From positions 806,001-870,000 of the forward strand of contig JAMYHL010000004.1 in NCBI GenBank assembly GCA_025531455.1: a DNA stretch of 64,000 nt, written 5' to 3'. The stretch comes from Apiotrichum sp. Y4204 (taxonomy: Eukaryota > Basidiomycota > Tremellomycetes > Trichosporonales > Trichosporonaceae). Below the pieces are notes generated by a model that was not told where the DNA came from, made no database searches, and was given only the letters and a program-made list of their open reading frames with translations. Below are positions 22,531-32,868 of the stretch, piece after piece (positions within the stretch are counted from its first letter, which is position 1; each line of letters opens with the position of its first letter). Both the position numbers and the translations under genes were made by a program.

Positions 22531-23733
22531 ATGAGCCGCAACCTCCGTCTCGCTCACAACATTTCGCGGCTGGCCGCCCCGCGCGCACCGGTCTCGCAGG
22601 TCCGCGCGGTCTCGAACGCCGCCAACTCGGGCGCGCCGGTCGCGAACGCTCCCAACCCCGACGCTCCCGTCAACCCGGACGGACCCGCCTTGAACGCGAA
22701 CGCGTCGCCGTCCTCGCCGTCTTCGCCGTCATCGAGCACAGGCAACCGTACGACGCACTTTGGGTTCCAGACCGTCGCCGAGGAGGAGAAGGAGGGGCTT
22801 GTCGGCGGCGTGTTTTCGTCGGTCGCGTCCAAATACGACATTATGAACGACTCCATGTCGCTCGGCATCCACCGGCTGTGGAAGGACGACTTTGTTGCCA
22901 ACATGCTCCCGCGCCTCCCGGCCTCGGTCCACCGCAACCCCGTGCGCAACGGCACGGCTGTTCCTGATGGCGAGGCGCCGCCGCCTGCGCCGTTCAAGGT
23001 CCTTGACGTTGCTGGTGGAACAGGAGACATTGCGCTCCGTCTCCTCGACCGTGCGCGCGAGAAGTTTGGATGCCGCGACATTGAAGTGGAGGTCGTCGAC
23101 CTCACGGAGAACATGCTCCACGAGGGCCGCAAGCGCGTTGCCCAGACTATCTACTACAACAGTGGGTGGTAGCTGTAGTTCGTATTCTGACCGACCAGCT
23201 CCCCAGATCACCTTTACGCAAGGTAACGCGCAGGCGCTCCCGGAGCACATCAAGGACAACTCGATTGACCTGTACACCATTGCGTTTGGTATCCGCAACT
23301 GTACCTCGCTTCCGGCAGTGCTTAGCGAGGCATACCGTGTCCTCAAGCCCGGAGGCCGTATTGGTGTTCTCGAGTTTGGCAAGGTGTCGAACCCCCTTCT
23401 CAAGGAGTGAGCACCACAAGGCTTCCTGTTTCTGACCGGTTACTGACAATGTAGGGTGTACCGCCAGTACTCGTTCCAGGTCATCCCCGTGCTCGGCCAG
23501 GTGATCGCCGGCGACCAGGCTTCGTACAAGTACCTTGTCGAGTCGATCGAGCGGTTCCCCTCGCAGCCCGAGTTTGCGCAGCTGTGAGTTTTGTGGTATC
23601 TGATCGTTTACCTGACAATAGCGTCCGCAATGCCGGCTTCCAGACTGGAGCGATGCGCGAGGGCAAGGGCGGCGCGTGGGTCGACTACACCTTTGGTGTC
23701 GCCACGATGTGGACCGGCGTCAAGGCCGCTTAA
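22531..23733 (+). CDS. COQ5: COQ5, mitochondrial C-methyltransferase of ubiquinone synthesis
   Basis: S-adenosylmethionine-dependent methyltransferase that methylates the benzoquinol ring in coenzyme Q synthesis, in the mitochondrial matrix. Exons: 22531-23161, 23199-23406, 23455-23583, 23622-23733; 359 residues. The N-terminus [20 protein letters not shown] is Arg/Ala/Ser-rich with no acids, a mitochondrial presequence; an in-frame ATG at 22429 is less likely. UbiE/COQ5 signature 1 is [18 protein letters not shown]; motif I is [16 protein letters not shown]; signature 2 is [17 protein letters not shown]. The C-terminus ([20 protein letters not shown]) is conserved. An Ala/Pro/Asn linker follows the presequence. 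Introns are 36-48 nt with CTGAC branch sites. Confidence 0.97.
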
Positions 23734-24154
23734 AAGACGCGTGGAGGGTAGTTTCCATTCGCGTTTCTTCTTTCACACATGCTTGCATCGCACACTCCTC
23801 AATGCATCCACAACAGTCACTAGAGATGAGGCGCGCTCTGAAACATGGAGCCTGGGTGCAGAATGCTGCTGCAAACGATTCTGGCGCTTCGGGCGATTCT
23901 CGATTCTCATGTTCGAAATAAATTAAAGGAGGGGTGTATTTAGATTTGGACGCGTGTCGAGTGCCACGTCCTTGGTGCCACGCCAGCCAGCGGGCCCGTT
24001 GCTGCACGCTGCGTACTGCACGCCGCAATGTCCACAATCCACAATCTAGACGACCATCGACGCATTCCATCCATCTCTGACCTACCTAATACTACTCTAC
24101 GTCGTCAACTAATCTCTCTCGTACCCTTCCACACTCCTTCGCATACCCGCCACC
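23734..24154. other. Intergenic COQ5 - SSS1
   Basis: About 420 bp between genes in the same direction: COQ5 3' UTR then SSS1 promoter and 5' UTR. The SSS1 start has a strong CCACCATG context. Nothing else recognised. Confidence 0.6.
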
Positions 24155-24656
24155 ATGTCCGACAGCATCAAGGAACTGCTCGAGATCCCCCAGAACTTCA
24201 TCAAGGAGGGCACACACGTGAGCATCTGCAAAGCGAGGCGATGAGAGGGGACCGACATCCATTTGTCTCGAGTCGCGTGCCGGCCCAGCTTGAATCGTTG
24301 TCGCTGACTCTAGTTCATTAACAGGTGTACCAAGCCGACTCGCCAGGGTGCGTATCTGGCATTTATCACCGCGCGCGAGAGCTGTCGTCCAGTTGGTCAT
24401 CTGAGCTCGTCGTCGCGCGCGGTTCTGTCAGATCGTGGGAGGAAGGCTAATGGGCAGAGTACGAGCAGCTGTGCAAGGCCATCGCGATCGGTTTCGCCGT
24501 CATGGGCGCTATTGGGTGCGTGTGCTTTCCCCCGGGCATGGCGCTGATTGCAGATACGTCGTCAAGCTCATCCACATCCCGATCAACAACATTCTTGTGT
24601 AAGTCGCAGTGGGAGAGTTGTAAGGGCACTGGCTGACTGGCAGCGGTGGAGCATAG
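24155..24656 (+). CDS. SSS1: SSS1, Sec61 translocon gamma subunit
   Basis: Tail-anchored essential subunit of the ER protein-conducting channel. Five exons for 70 residues: 24155-24217, 24314-24347, 24458-24515, 24554-24598, 24644-24656. The spliced protein begins MSDSIKELLEIPQNFI, continues FINRCTKPTRQEYEQLCKAI, and has one membrane helix (AIGFAVMGAIGYVVKLIHIP) followed by INNILVGGA. The last exon is only 13 nt and supplies GGA-stop. Reading straight through the last donor would stop immediately after ILV, so the final intron (GTAAGT, branch CTGAC, acceptor CAG) is inferred from the near-universal VGG ending of the family. Length and topology match SecE/Sec61-gamma. Confidence 0.95.
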
Positions 24657-25311
24657 GTATCGCGCAGGGTTCGGTTCGGATGCATTTGTATACCATGGCA
24701 TTACGCAGCGCAAGGCAGCCAGCAGGTTGGCAAGACGTGGATGGCGACCAGAGGGTCAGCAAGCTGTAAGTCGGCGAAACAGCAGGCAGCAACACGGCAG
24801 ATTGGCAAGACGTATTCAGCACCTGCAGCAAGTCAGCAGAGGACCAAGGTCAGCAGAGTCATCGGTGCAACAAGGCGCCAGGAGCTCAGCAGCAGGTCCG
24901 CACGGGGCTCTAGATCGCATCTTGGCAGTATGAGTGCGCCAAGTTGCAATCCCATGAAGACCCACAGAAGGCAACAAGCGCCCCATCACCAGGGTATGAC
25001 GCCAAATGATATGTTGGCAGAAACGGCGATCCGAACATGCTGATCGTCGAGGAGGGATCTGGACCTCTGGAAGCGAAGCATATTTACCAGATTAACGGAT
25101 TTCCAGCACCTAATTCTTACTGCTCGTTCCTTCTTTCGGCCAGCGCAGTGAAGCTGGTACTAACCAACACTGATCCCCTGCAACAGCTATCTGCGACGAC
25201 GTTCTGCAAGTATGGATACATCATGAGGGGCGGAATTACAGGGAACAGTATGGATGCTGAATGGTTTTGTTGGCTTATTGCGTGCTCCTCGTCTTTTCTC
25301 TTGTTGTCTAT
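24657..25311. other. Intergenic SSS1 - UPF0643-like gene (convergent)
   Basis: About 650 bp between two stop codons. It is rich in CAGCA/CAGCAAG words (24720-24900) but shows no clear unit, gene or RNA. Confidence 0.5.
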
Positions 25312-26259
25312 TTACCATCCAACGTCGCCAGACTCCCATCGCGCGAGCTCGAGGCGGTTCTCGCCCTTGCGCTTGGTGATGATCCACCGCTCGAGGTCGT
25401 ACGTCTCGTACGCTCCGCGCGCCTGCTTCATGGCCTCGATGTGCTTGGGCCCCGAGATGGCATTGATGGCGTGCTTGCGCGACTGCCAGATGCACGTCGC
25501 GAGGTTGAGCCCCGTCGAGTCGGGGACACCATACCAGTACATTACGAGGCCGCCGTTGCTGACTGCCTCGGCGTGCGCCGCACGGTCCGCAGCATACACG
25601 CTCAGGGAGGAGGATTCCGGCCGGCGGCGGGAACGGAACACGACGCCGTACCACTCGCGCTCGATCTCGAGGGGGAGACCAAGGTCGTCCCAGTTGAATG
25701 CGTCCGAGTACTCTGTCGCGGCGTAGTGCTCGTCCCGGGGGTGGAAGTAGTGGAGCGCCTGGTGAAGCGCGAGGGACGCCGGATCGATATCCGGGAGGCG
25801 GGTGTCAAACTCGTGGTTGTGCCCGTCGCAGTGGTTGTGGCCGTGCGGGAGGAGGGAGAGCAGCGGTGGGAGGTAGAGGATCGGGTCCTCGTTTGGGGGC
25901 GCGACCGCGGGCGGCGGCTGGTGGTGCGCCTGGAACACAGGGGCAGCGAGGGTCGTCGCGGAGATGCGCCGCCCCGCAATGGCAGGCAGGGACCCTGGTG
26001 GCGGGGGCGACGTGTCGTTTAGGTGGATGAGGCTCTTGGGCGACGGGTCGCGTCCCCGCGCCGAGGTTGTGGTAGCGGCAGCGTCGCGGCCTCGCGGCTC
26101 GTCCTCAAACGAGTCGAGAGCGACGGGGCGCGAACGGGGCGAAATGTCGATGGGGCTGTGCTCGCGTGCGCCGGTCGGGACGGGGGTGGGCGCCAGCGGG
26201 CGGAAGCGCGTGCGCGGCGAGTCGTCGAGCGCGTACGGCGGCGACTGGACTTTGGCCAT
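25312..26259 (-). CDS. UPF0643-like fungal protein of unknown function
   Basis: Single exon, 315 residues. The first ~110 residues are Pro/Ser/Arg-rich and look disordered. The C-terminal ~180 residues look folded: a His-rich segment (HGHNHCDGHNHEFD), then FHPRDEHYAATEYSDAFNWD, EREWYGVVFRSRRR, GGLVMYWYGVPDSTG and LATCIWQSRKHAINA, ending TYDLERWIITKRKGENRLEL. This arrangement (YWYG, LATCIW, YELERW-like) recalls the fungal family catalogued as UPF0643; I am moderately sure. No catalytic function is known to me. The His cluster could bind metal, but that is speculation. A TTTATAA element sits about 90 bp upstream. Confidence 0.75.
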   Translation of the reverse strand: MAKVQSPPYALDDSPRTRFRPLAPTPVPTGAREHSPIDISPRSRPVALDSFEDEPRGRDAAATTTSARGRDPSPKSLIHLNDTSPPPPGSLPAIAGRRISATTLAAPVFQAHHQPPPAVAPPNEDPILYLPPLLSLLPHGHNHCDGHNHEFDTRLPDIDPASLALHQALHYFHPRDEHYAATEYSDAFNWDDLGLPLEIEREWYGVVFRSRRRPESSSLSVYAADRAAHAEAVSNGGLVMYWYGVPDSTGLNLATCIWQSRKHAINAISGPKHIEAMKQARGAYETYDLERWIITKRKGENRLELARWESGDVGW

Positions 26260-28411
26260 CGTGGAGCAGATACAATGACAAGGACAAGGTCGTTGGAAGT
26301 GTGCTGAGGGATGGAAGTGGAGACGTTTGAGCGTGTCGTGGTCTTTGTTATAAACGCCGGGAAAACTTCGACTAGCTTTTGGACAAGTTTTTCATCTCCA
26401 ACCTACACAATTGTGTTTAGATGCTCGCTTGCGTCTTGCGTGATGCATACGTGCACGGCTCGTCTTTCATTTTTTAATGATCGTTGCCCATCGTCGCCCG
26501 CCCCGCCGTCCCTGGAATGTCGCCTTTAGTCGCGGAGCGCAGAGTGGGTGCGCTCACATGGCGTGGCGGGTGGCAAGCTGGGCATGCCGCCGGGAGTGCT
26601 AAATAATGGTACCGAGTACCGTGCTCCGCCACCCGAAGTCCGTGTCACTCACCTAATCTTTGCGATGCCCTTGGCCCACTGCTCTAAGGCCCAAGGCACA
26701 GCTCTCCTGCAGCGCCAGAATAACGCTAGATGTCGAGATGTCTCCTCAATCGCGTCGCGTGGTGACAATTTCTGGCGATCGTTTAGTGGCAATGGCGTGA
26801 TTGAAAAAACTTAGACGCTTCAAACCCACCTAAGGGACTACAACGGAGAGAAATGGATCATTAGAAATACATGATACATGATAAACTTTTATCCCTTGGA
26901 TCCTTGTGTCATGAATGCATGTCATTGATCATTGTGGGCGCTGCCGAGGGGATGATAATGGGGTCCCCGGAGGTCTGGATCCAATCTCCAGGGATTTTTT
27001 TGTACTCGACACGCACTCTGCGCTCCGCCCTCCGAGCCTACTCCGCCAGTGACCAGTGGCCAACAAAAAGGCGACCGGTGGACAGCGACGGCCCGCTGAC
27101 CGCTGGCTGTGGCGTCTCGAAAGTTCGGGCGCCATCCCGGCGGGCAGGTGATATCGGGCTTAAACCGTTTCAGCGCGACCAGTATACGACGCTGCGCCTC
27201 TCCTTGAGATGACCGTGAGGTCAGGCTCGTCCAGCTTAGGTACCGTCTGGTGCGGTTCGCGTCCAAGGCCCTGTGCGCTGGGGCTGGACGGGAAACACTT
27301 CCAAGTCCCCGTCATGGTTGTCGTAGATTGTAGATGATTATGACGAAGTGCATGCTGGCATATGCTGGTAAGGTTATTGCAGTGCGCTGCAACACTGCAT
27401 CTGTGCATCATCGATCGCCTCTCCGCATAATCTGAGGCATAATCTGATATCTGATATCCAACGATCATGTTGAGCTTCTGGCGTGCTCGGCGGCAGTAAT
27501 CACGACTCGAGGTGCTAGGCGTGGCGTGGAGCGATAGAGAGATGGAGCGACCAGCTGATACATGGCAAGTAGCTTAGCCATACCCACCGTTGCCCATTCA
27601 AACAGTCACCATCAGAAACGCAAGGCGTGCATCATGTCCTGTTGGTGTCTGCACGACAGCACCGGGGCACGATGGTGCGAAGCTCTCAGCTACAGCGGCG
27701 CAGTTCGTCTCGAAGGTCGCAGATGACCTCAACTACCGGCGGATTTCTCCTACCTAACAACCATTTCCCATCCGATCACTTTGCCAGACCTGCAATGTGC
27801 GACGGTATACAGGGCGGGCGACATCACCTAAATTCTTATGTTGCAGCTGGTTTCATAAATTTATGGGCGATTGCTCGACACATGGGTCAGACTGTTCGTC
27901 TAATAGGACCCGAGCCGACAAGTGTTAGAATGTTGCGAGGGTTGGCGCAGGTTGACTTCCACGAAGGGACCGCCGAGCAGCAGAAGAATCAAGAAGCGTG
28001 TTGTGCAACGCCGACGAAGAGGCCCAGATCCACAGAAATGCCCCGGGGCAGATTGGCGTGTGCCAGCGGATCAGCGGATCAGCGGACCACTCTAGCACTC
28101 TTGTACATGGCCATATGGCACATCGACAGTGTCCTCATCTGAGTAAACGTCAAGTACGACAAGATCCAGATTGACAATGTCGTATCGTCTTGGGGGATGC
28201 AGAACGGTTTCTGACCGACACTGACGAGTCCTTTGCCACCAGCACACACCACATTCCTCCACCGACGTCACGTCTCATCCCATCCACCATCCACCTCCAT
28301 CCGTCAACGAAGCAGAGAAGCACGTTCTCAGCGGTATAAGTCACATCCACCACCCCACAATCTCTCACAGCTCACACTCACTCACGCAAACTCGCACCAC
28401 AAGCGGCGAGA
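26260..28411. other. 2.15 kb divergent intergenic region
   Basis: Lies between the starts of the UPF0643-like gene and the PI31 gene. A TTTATAA element for the former is near 26346-26352 (minus) and a TATAAG for the latter at 28335. A plus-strand open frame at 27627-28142 has no recognisable features. A GCGGATCA short tandem occurs near 28070-28085. Confidence 0.5.
28335..28340 (+). promoter_or_regulatory. TATA-like element of the PI31 gene
   Basis: TATAAG 72 bp upstream of the ATG. Similar spacing is seen for the genes starting at 32227 and 44846. Confidence 0.45.
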
Positions 28412-30262
28412 ATGGCGACTATATCGGCGGTGCTAGCGCGCATCCCCTCCTTCCTCACGCTTCCCGCGACGCTCCCGCACCCGACCGCCGCGGTCGCCGT
28501 CGCGGTGCACGCCGTTGCCCTGGCGCGCGGTCTGCGTACCGAGAATACCGAGCTGCCGCCGTGGAACGAGGACGCGTACACGCTCACCTATGCGCTGGAC
28601 AAGACTGCCGCGCGCGTGCGCGTCGGCCGCATCGGGGGCCGCATCCAGGTCGATATCATGGTCGAGGTGAGTCCAGCCCAGCTCAGGATGGGTTCGAGTG
28701 CGAGCAGAGTGGGACCATGGGAACGGGCGCCGTTGGCAAGGGGCGACAAGTCGTTCATATGGATGCTCTGCATGCACGACACGCATGCGTGCACCCACGC
28801 TTGCTCAGCTGCGGCGGTGTAATGCGCATAGCGGACATCCGCTTGACACAGCCGACCGGATCCCTTGCGCATGGACCCCCAGGAAATCGGACGCCCCGAC
28901 GCTGTGCGGTCGTACATCCCGCATGGTCCCTTGCAGCTCCACAGGTCCCCGGTCGGGTTTGCAGGTCACCGCTGACATACAAGGATGGCGAACCCGAGTC
29001 GTTCTCGGTCCTCGTCGCCGACACTGTTGACCCTGCGTCGTTCCCGGTCACTGTCGCCAACGGGGACGCGGGGCCGACGGCATTTGGCTTCAAATCTGAT
29101 GAAAGGTGGGTATTGTCCTGGTCGCTCGCATACGTCGCGGATTACTTGGACTGCTCGGATTGTTATACATCCAGTTAAGGGGCTACCCCATGCTAGAAAA
29201 GTGACGCCTTTGCGGGTTTACTGCAGCTGTGTCCGGCTGCCGACAACCGATGTGCTCCATCCCCCATATGGAGACTATCGCCGAGAGCTCGAAAAAAATG
29301 TCCGGTCGCAGTCCTGCATAGGTCGCTCGGCTTGTGGTGTCCATATGATTAGCGATGATCACCCTCACCCTGCACCCTTGACGGCGACCGGCCGGCGACC
29401 AACGGCGACCCGTCATTGGCAGTCGGAAATATGGGGAAACCTTGAACTGACACCTAACAGTTTCCAGACCGTTGTCCAGATGATGGACGCCGCCCTGTCG
29501 CGCATCCCTGGCCTGCCTGCGCCCACGTACGTCATGTTGAACTGAACGCCCATCCCTGCATGGTTACTAACGACCCACAGCGACAACTCCTCTGGTGGTG
29601 GTGGCGTTCCTGCAGCCCCGCATGCGGGGCCCGCTCTACCCCCCCAGCCGAACCAACCATCTCAACCCGAGCCTCAACCTTACCAGCCCGACCAGCCTGC
29701 TCGTCCCACTCCACTGCACGATCCGCTGCATCCCTCCGCACCTCCCCCTGGTGTTCCCACTGCTTCGATTGGTCACCGCGATCTGGATCCTCTGGGTGGG
29801 GGAGGGATCGGCGGTGACCGTGGTGGAGGCATGCTCGTCGACTTCAACCACCCGCTTTTCGACTCTCGTCGCGGAACGGACCCAGACACCACGGGTCCTG
29901 GAGGCCTTATCAACCCCCCAGGCGCGCGCTGGGACCCTGTCGGCCCGGCTGGTCCGGGTGGCCCACGTTTCCCGGGCCCAGGAGGCAACCCCCTCGGCGG
30001 CGTGGGCTCGACTGACCCAGACTGGGGAGACGAGCTTCCCCCTCCGGGTGAAGGCGGCCCCGATCCATTCGGACGCTCCGGAGGCGGACCCCTTGGGGGT
30101 GGCGGGGTCGGCGGCCCCGGCGGAATCGGTGGACGCGGTGGCTTTGGCGGTCGTGGCGGACTTGGCGGCGGTGGTCCTTTCGGTGGAGCGGGACGCGGTG
30201 GGGGAGGACCCTTCGGAGGTGGTGGTGGAGGCGGCTTTGGGTTCGGGGGAGGGATAATCTAA
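28412..30262 (+). CDS. FUB1: PI31-type proteasome regulator (Fub1/PSMF1 family)
   Basis: Binds the 20S proteasome and modulates its activity and assembly. Exons: 28412-28666, 28984-29105, 29461-29526, 29581-30262; 374 residues. The first half is the folded domain (LPPWNEDAYTLTYALDKT, GEPESFSVLVADTV, GPTAFGFKSDE, TVVQMMDAALSRIPGLP). The second half is the diagnostic Pro/Gly-rich disordered tail: DLDPLGGGGIGGD...GGGMLVDFNHPLF, PGARWDPVGPAGPGGP and DPDWGDELPPPGEGGPDPF, ending in a long Gly-rich stretch. Introns 1 and 2 (317 and 355 nt) are unusually long for this window. Assignment rests on tail motifs plus domain order. Confidence 0.86.
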
Positions 30263-32226
30263 CCAGTCGCTGACGTTGGCACATCCTCCTCCTCTCCGAG
30301 GAAACCTTGGTCGGCTACCGGCCCCTCTTTGTGTATTAGCAATATCATGTTGGTGGGAAGTTTGAACCGAAGTGCGGTCGACGGTGATCCAGTATGCAAA
30401 TCGTGGGATCGTGATGGGAATCTCATCTCGCCTCGATCGTGTGAGAAGGCTTTCGCGGGCTTCGTTAACAGGATCGACGTAATGAGGTGCTCGCGATCAG
30501 AGTTCAGTTCCGCGACTGTTTCGCACGTCCGTCTATTGTGTGTGGTTGTGTGCGTCATTGATGGGGTTTGTGGCGGGTGATATGAGGTCGGAGCAACCGC
30601 TTCTGACATCGACTTGACACCGCGCCGAAAGGTGCGGACTTCGGGTTCTTGGCGTTTCGGGCTCAACGCTCGGATACGCTCCACGACGTCCGAAGCACTC
30701 CCCTTCTCCGCAGTCTCGGTCGTAGCGTTCTGCCCGGCGTAATATCCACAAAGACGTCACAGAGGTCTCGGCCCTGCAACATAGTGGGGTGAGGGACGGT
30801 GAGAACGAGCGTCAGCGGGGGTCACACCAGATGAAGAAGACATAGGCAACAGATGCAGGAAGAGCACCGATGCGGTAGCGGAATGGAATGCAGGTGGAAG
30901 GTATGTGGCTGGATAATGGTGATGGACTGCCACACAGACCATGGACGAGCACCACTTGCTCGACGCCTCGTCTCGTTTTACTACCTCTGCTCCCCGATGC
31001 TTTCCCCGATGTCTCGACACTACGACAGCCATGGCGTCCGTCGGGGCATTTCGCTCCCCGCAACTGGGTCGAGAACGTGTGTGGGGCAACGAGCACATGG
31101 GCAAGGACGCGCCGGCGGGCGCAAGCGCCCGAGCCCACTGCCGCAGTTGCTGGCAATCTGCGAGCTGCGAGTCTAGGGACTGCTCCGACCTCCGACGATG
31201 ATGCTGCATGACATGGGCATGTGTATGACTAGTACTGTTGGGATGCGGCCTTGACACCATGACGCGGTGTCCTGGGATTCTGGGCCGTTGCTGTGTCTTG
31301 TGCGTGATCTGGCGATTCGGCGAAATTATGTTGCGAAAAATGGGCCAACTTTTTTTTTATTCACGGTGGTTCGCCGGCTGGTCGCCGGTGGGCCGGGATG
31401 GCCGGGATAGATCGGGTCGTCCGCGGCGGGGGGCCGATGGGCTGAACATTGTGCTGTTATGCTGCTTCGTGCCTTGCCCAGGTGGCCCAGCTGGTCGAGA
31501 TCTGATTCCGGCTCCAGTCGGGCCGGTAGGCGTCCAGACGGATAAGACGCCGGGATAAGCCTGGTGGTTACTTTGGTAGCTGTGGTGCTTGCAGGGTCGA
31601 GCCAGGGGCAGAGGAGCAGAGACATGACGAGCGAGAGAGACTCCTGAATAGGGGGTGGGAGGAGAGGCGGATAAGAGATAGAGGCAGCCGCGCTCAGCAG
31701 CCCAAGACCCACCTGTCAACATGCGTCAGGTCCAACAACAGAGTTACCCCGCAGAAAAAAAAAAACACAGACCCGGCTAACAAGGAAAAGAAAGCGAGGC
31801 GCGACCCTGGGGCCACGGCCCCGACTTGGAATTGAGCCCCGGCCGACCCGTTTTTGAACACTGCAAAGTCTTGCAAGTTCTCTCCATATAGAGCCTGCTG
31901 TCGGCGCTATCTTGCACAACTTTTCCTCTTTATCGCATCACCACTCCACATCCATCGAGCGGCTCTGCTCGTATCCGATCCATCCGAGTCATTAGCGCCA
32001 GTCCTCGTTCACCTCATCAACTGCTACTCGGCCGCCGCACACCGAGCAGTTAATACCAGCATATCTGCACATCGCATCCCGGTCCAGACCCCTCCATCAA
32101 CCGATCACTATCTTGCGATAAACGAAACCGCTTAGAACCGGTTCTTGTGGCCGTTCTCTGCTATATAACAACAAACGACATTGACCATTCTTTCGCCACC
32201 CATCATATCACACACAATCGCCCACA
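30263..32226. other. 2 kb intergenic PI31 - unknown acidic protein
   Basis: 3' flank of the PI31 gene and promoter plus probable 5' leader of the next gene. Contains short A/T homopolymers (A11 near 31755, T8 near 31350) but no supported gene. Several overlapping frames of about 100-170 codons on both strands lack family motifs. Confidence 0.45.
32162..32168 (+). promoter_or_regulatory. TATA box TATATAA for the gene at 32227
   Basis: A consensus-like TATATAA 59 bp upstream of the ATG, consistent with a very short 5' UTR. Confidence 0.5.
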
Positions 32227-32868
32227 ATGGAGGACCTCATCGCTAGTTTCTCCGTTTCCCACATGTCGCAGGAGAATCTGGACCTCGAGATGGTCAAGGT
32301 GAGTTGACTTGTGCCACAAGGATTCATCAGCGTGCGGTGCCACTAACACACACAGGAACACCTCGCGCGCACACTTGTCGTTCCCGCGTCGCCTTCCGCT
32401 GCATCAAGCGATGGCAGCTCTCTGCCTCGCACGCGCCCGCCGTCGCTCTCGCTCTCTTCTCTGCAGGGCTTCACGTTCGACGCCTCGTCGCAGCCTCTCC
32501 CCTCCCCCACTGCCAACTACCCCCAATTCTCGTTCGCGACAACCCAGCCCCCGTCGTACTCCACTTCCCTCACCTACCCCGCTTACGAGGGGTACAACGG
32601 CTACGAGGATGAGGCGTCTCTGTCTGCAGCATTTGCCGGCGACGCCTTTGCACCGATGTGGGAGAAGCAGGCCGCTGCCGCAGCTGCACCTGCGGACCAG
32701 TGGCGTGCCTTCCACGAAAAGTCACAGGCCCAGTATGGTATTGTCAACGTCGAGCCCCAGCAGGAATACGTCAACGACAATGACGAGAGCATGGACGAGG
32801 ACGCAGCCGAGGATCTCCTAATCGACGAAGAGGAGGCCGTCAACAGCGGCTACACGTCTACGTGGTAG
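32227..32868 (+). CDS. Hypothetical small acidic protein, two exons
   Basis: Exons 32227-32298 and 32356-32868 (57-nt intron with a CTAAC branch) give 194 residues. The start MEDLIASFSVSHMSQENLDL is followed by a Ser/Pro-rich middle and a Tyr-rich part (YPAYEGYNGYEDEASLSAAF). The C-terminus has an Ala-rich helix (EKQAAAAAAPADQWRAFHEK) and ends in a strongly acidic stretch (DESMDEDAAEDLLIDEEEA) before NSGYTSTW. Codon use is GC-biased like the neighbouring genes and there is a good TATA box, so it is probably expressed. I recognise no family; the composition would suit an intrinsically disordered adaptor or transcription-related protein, but no function is assigned. Confidence 0.62.

Noticed and set aside
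27627..28142. 171-codon plus-strand frame between the UPF0643-like and PI31 genes
   Set aside because: Poor codon bias and no recognisable motif; not called a gene.
30757..31260. 167-codon minus-strand frame
   Set aside because: His/Ser/Arg-rich with several overlapping rival frames; no supporting signal.
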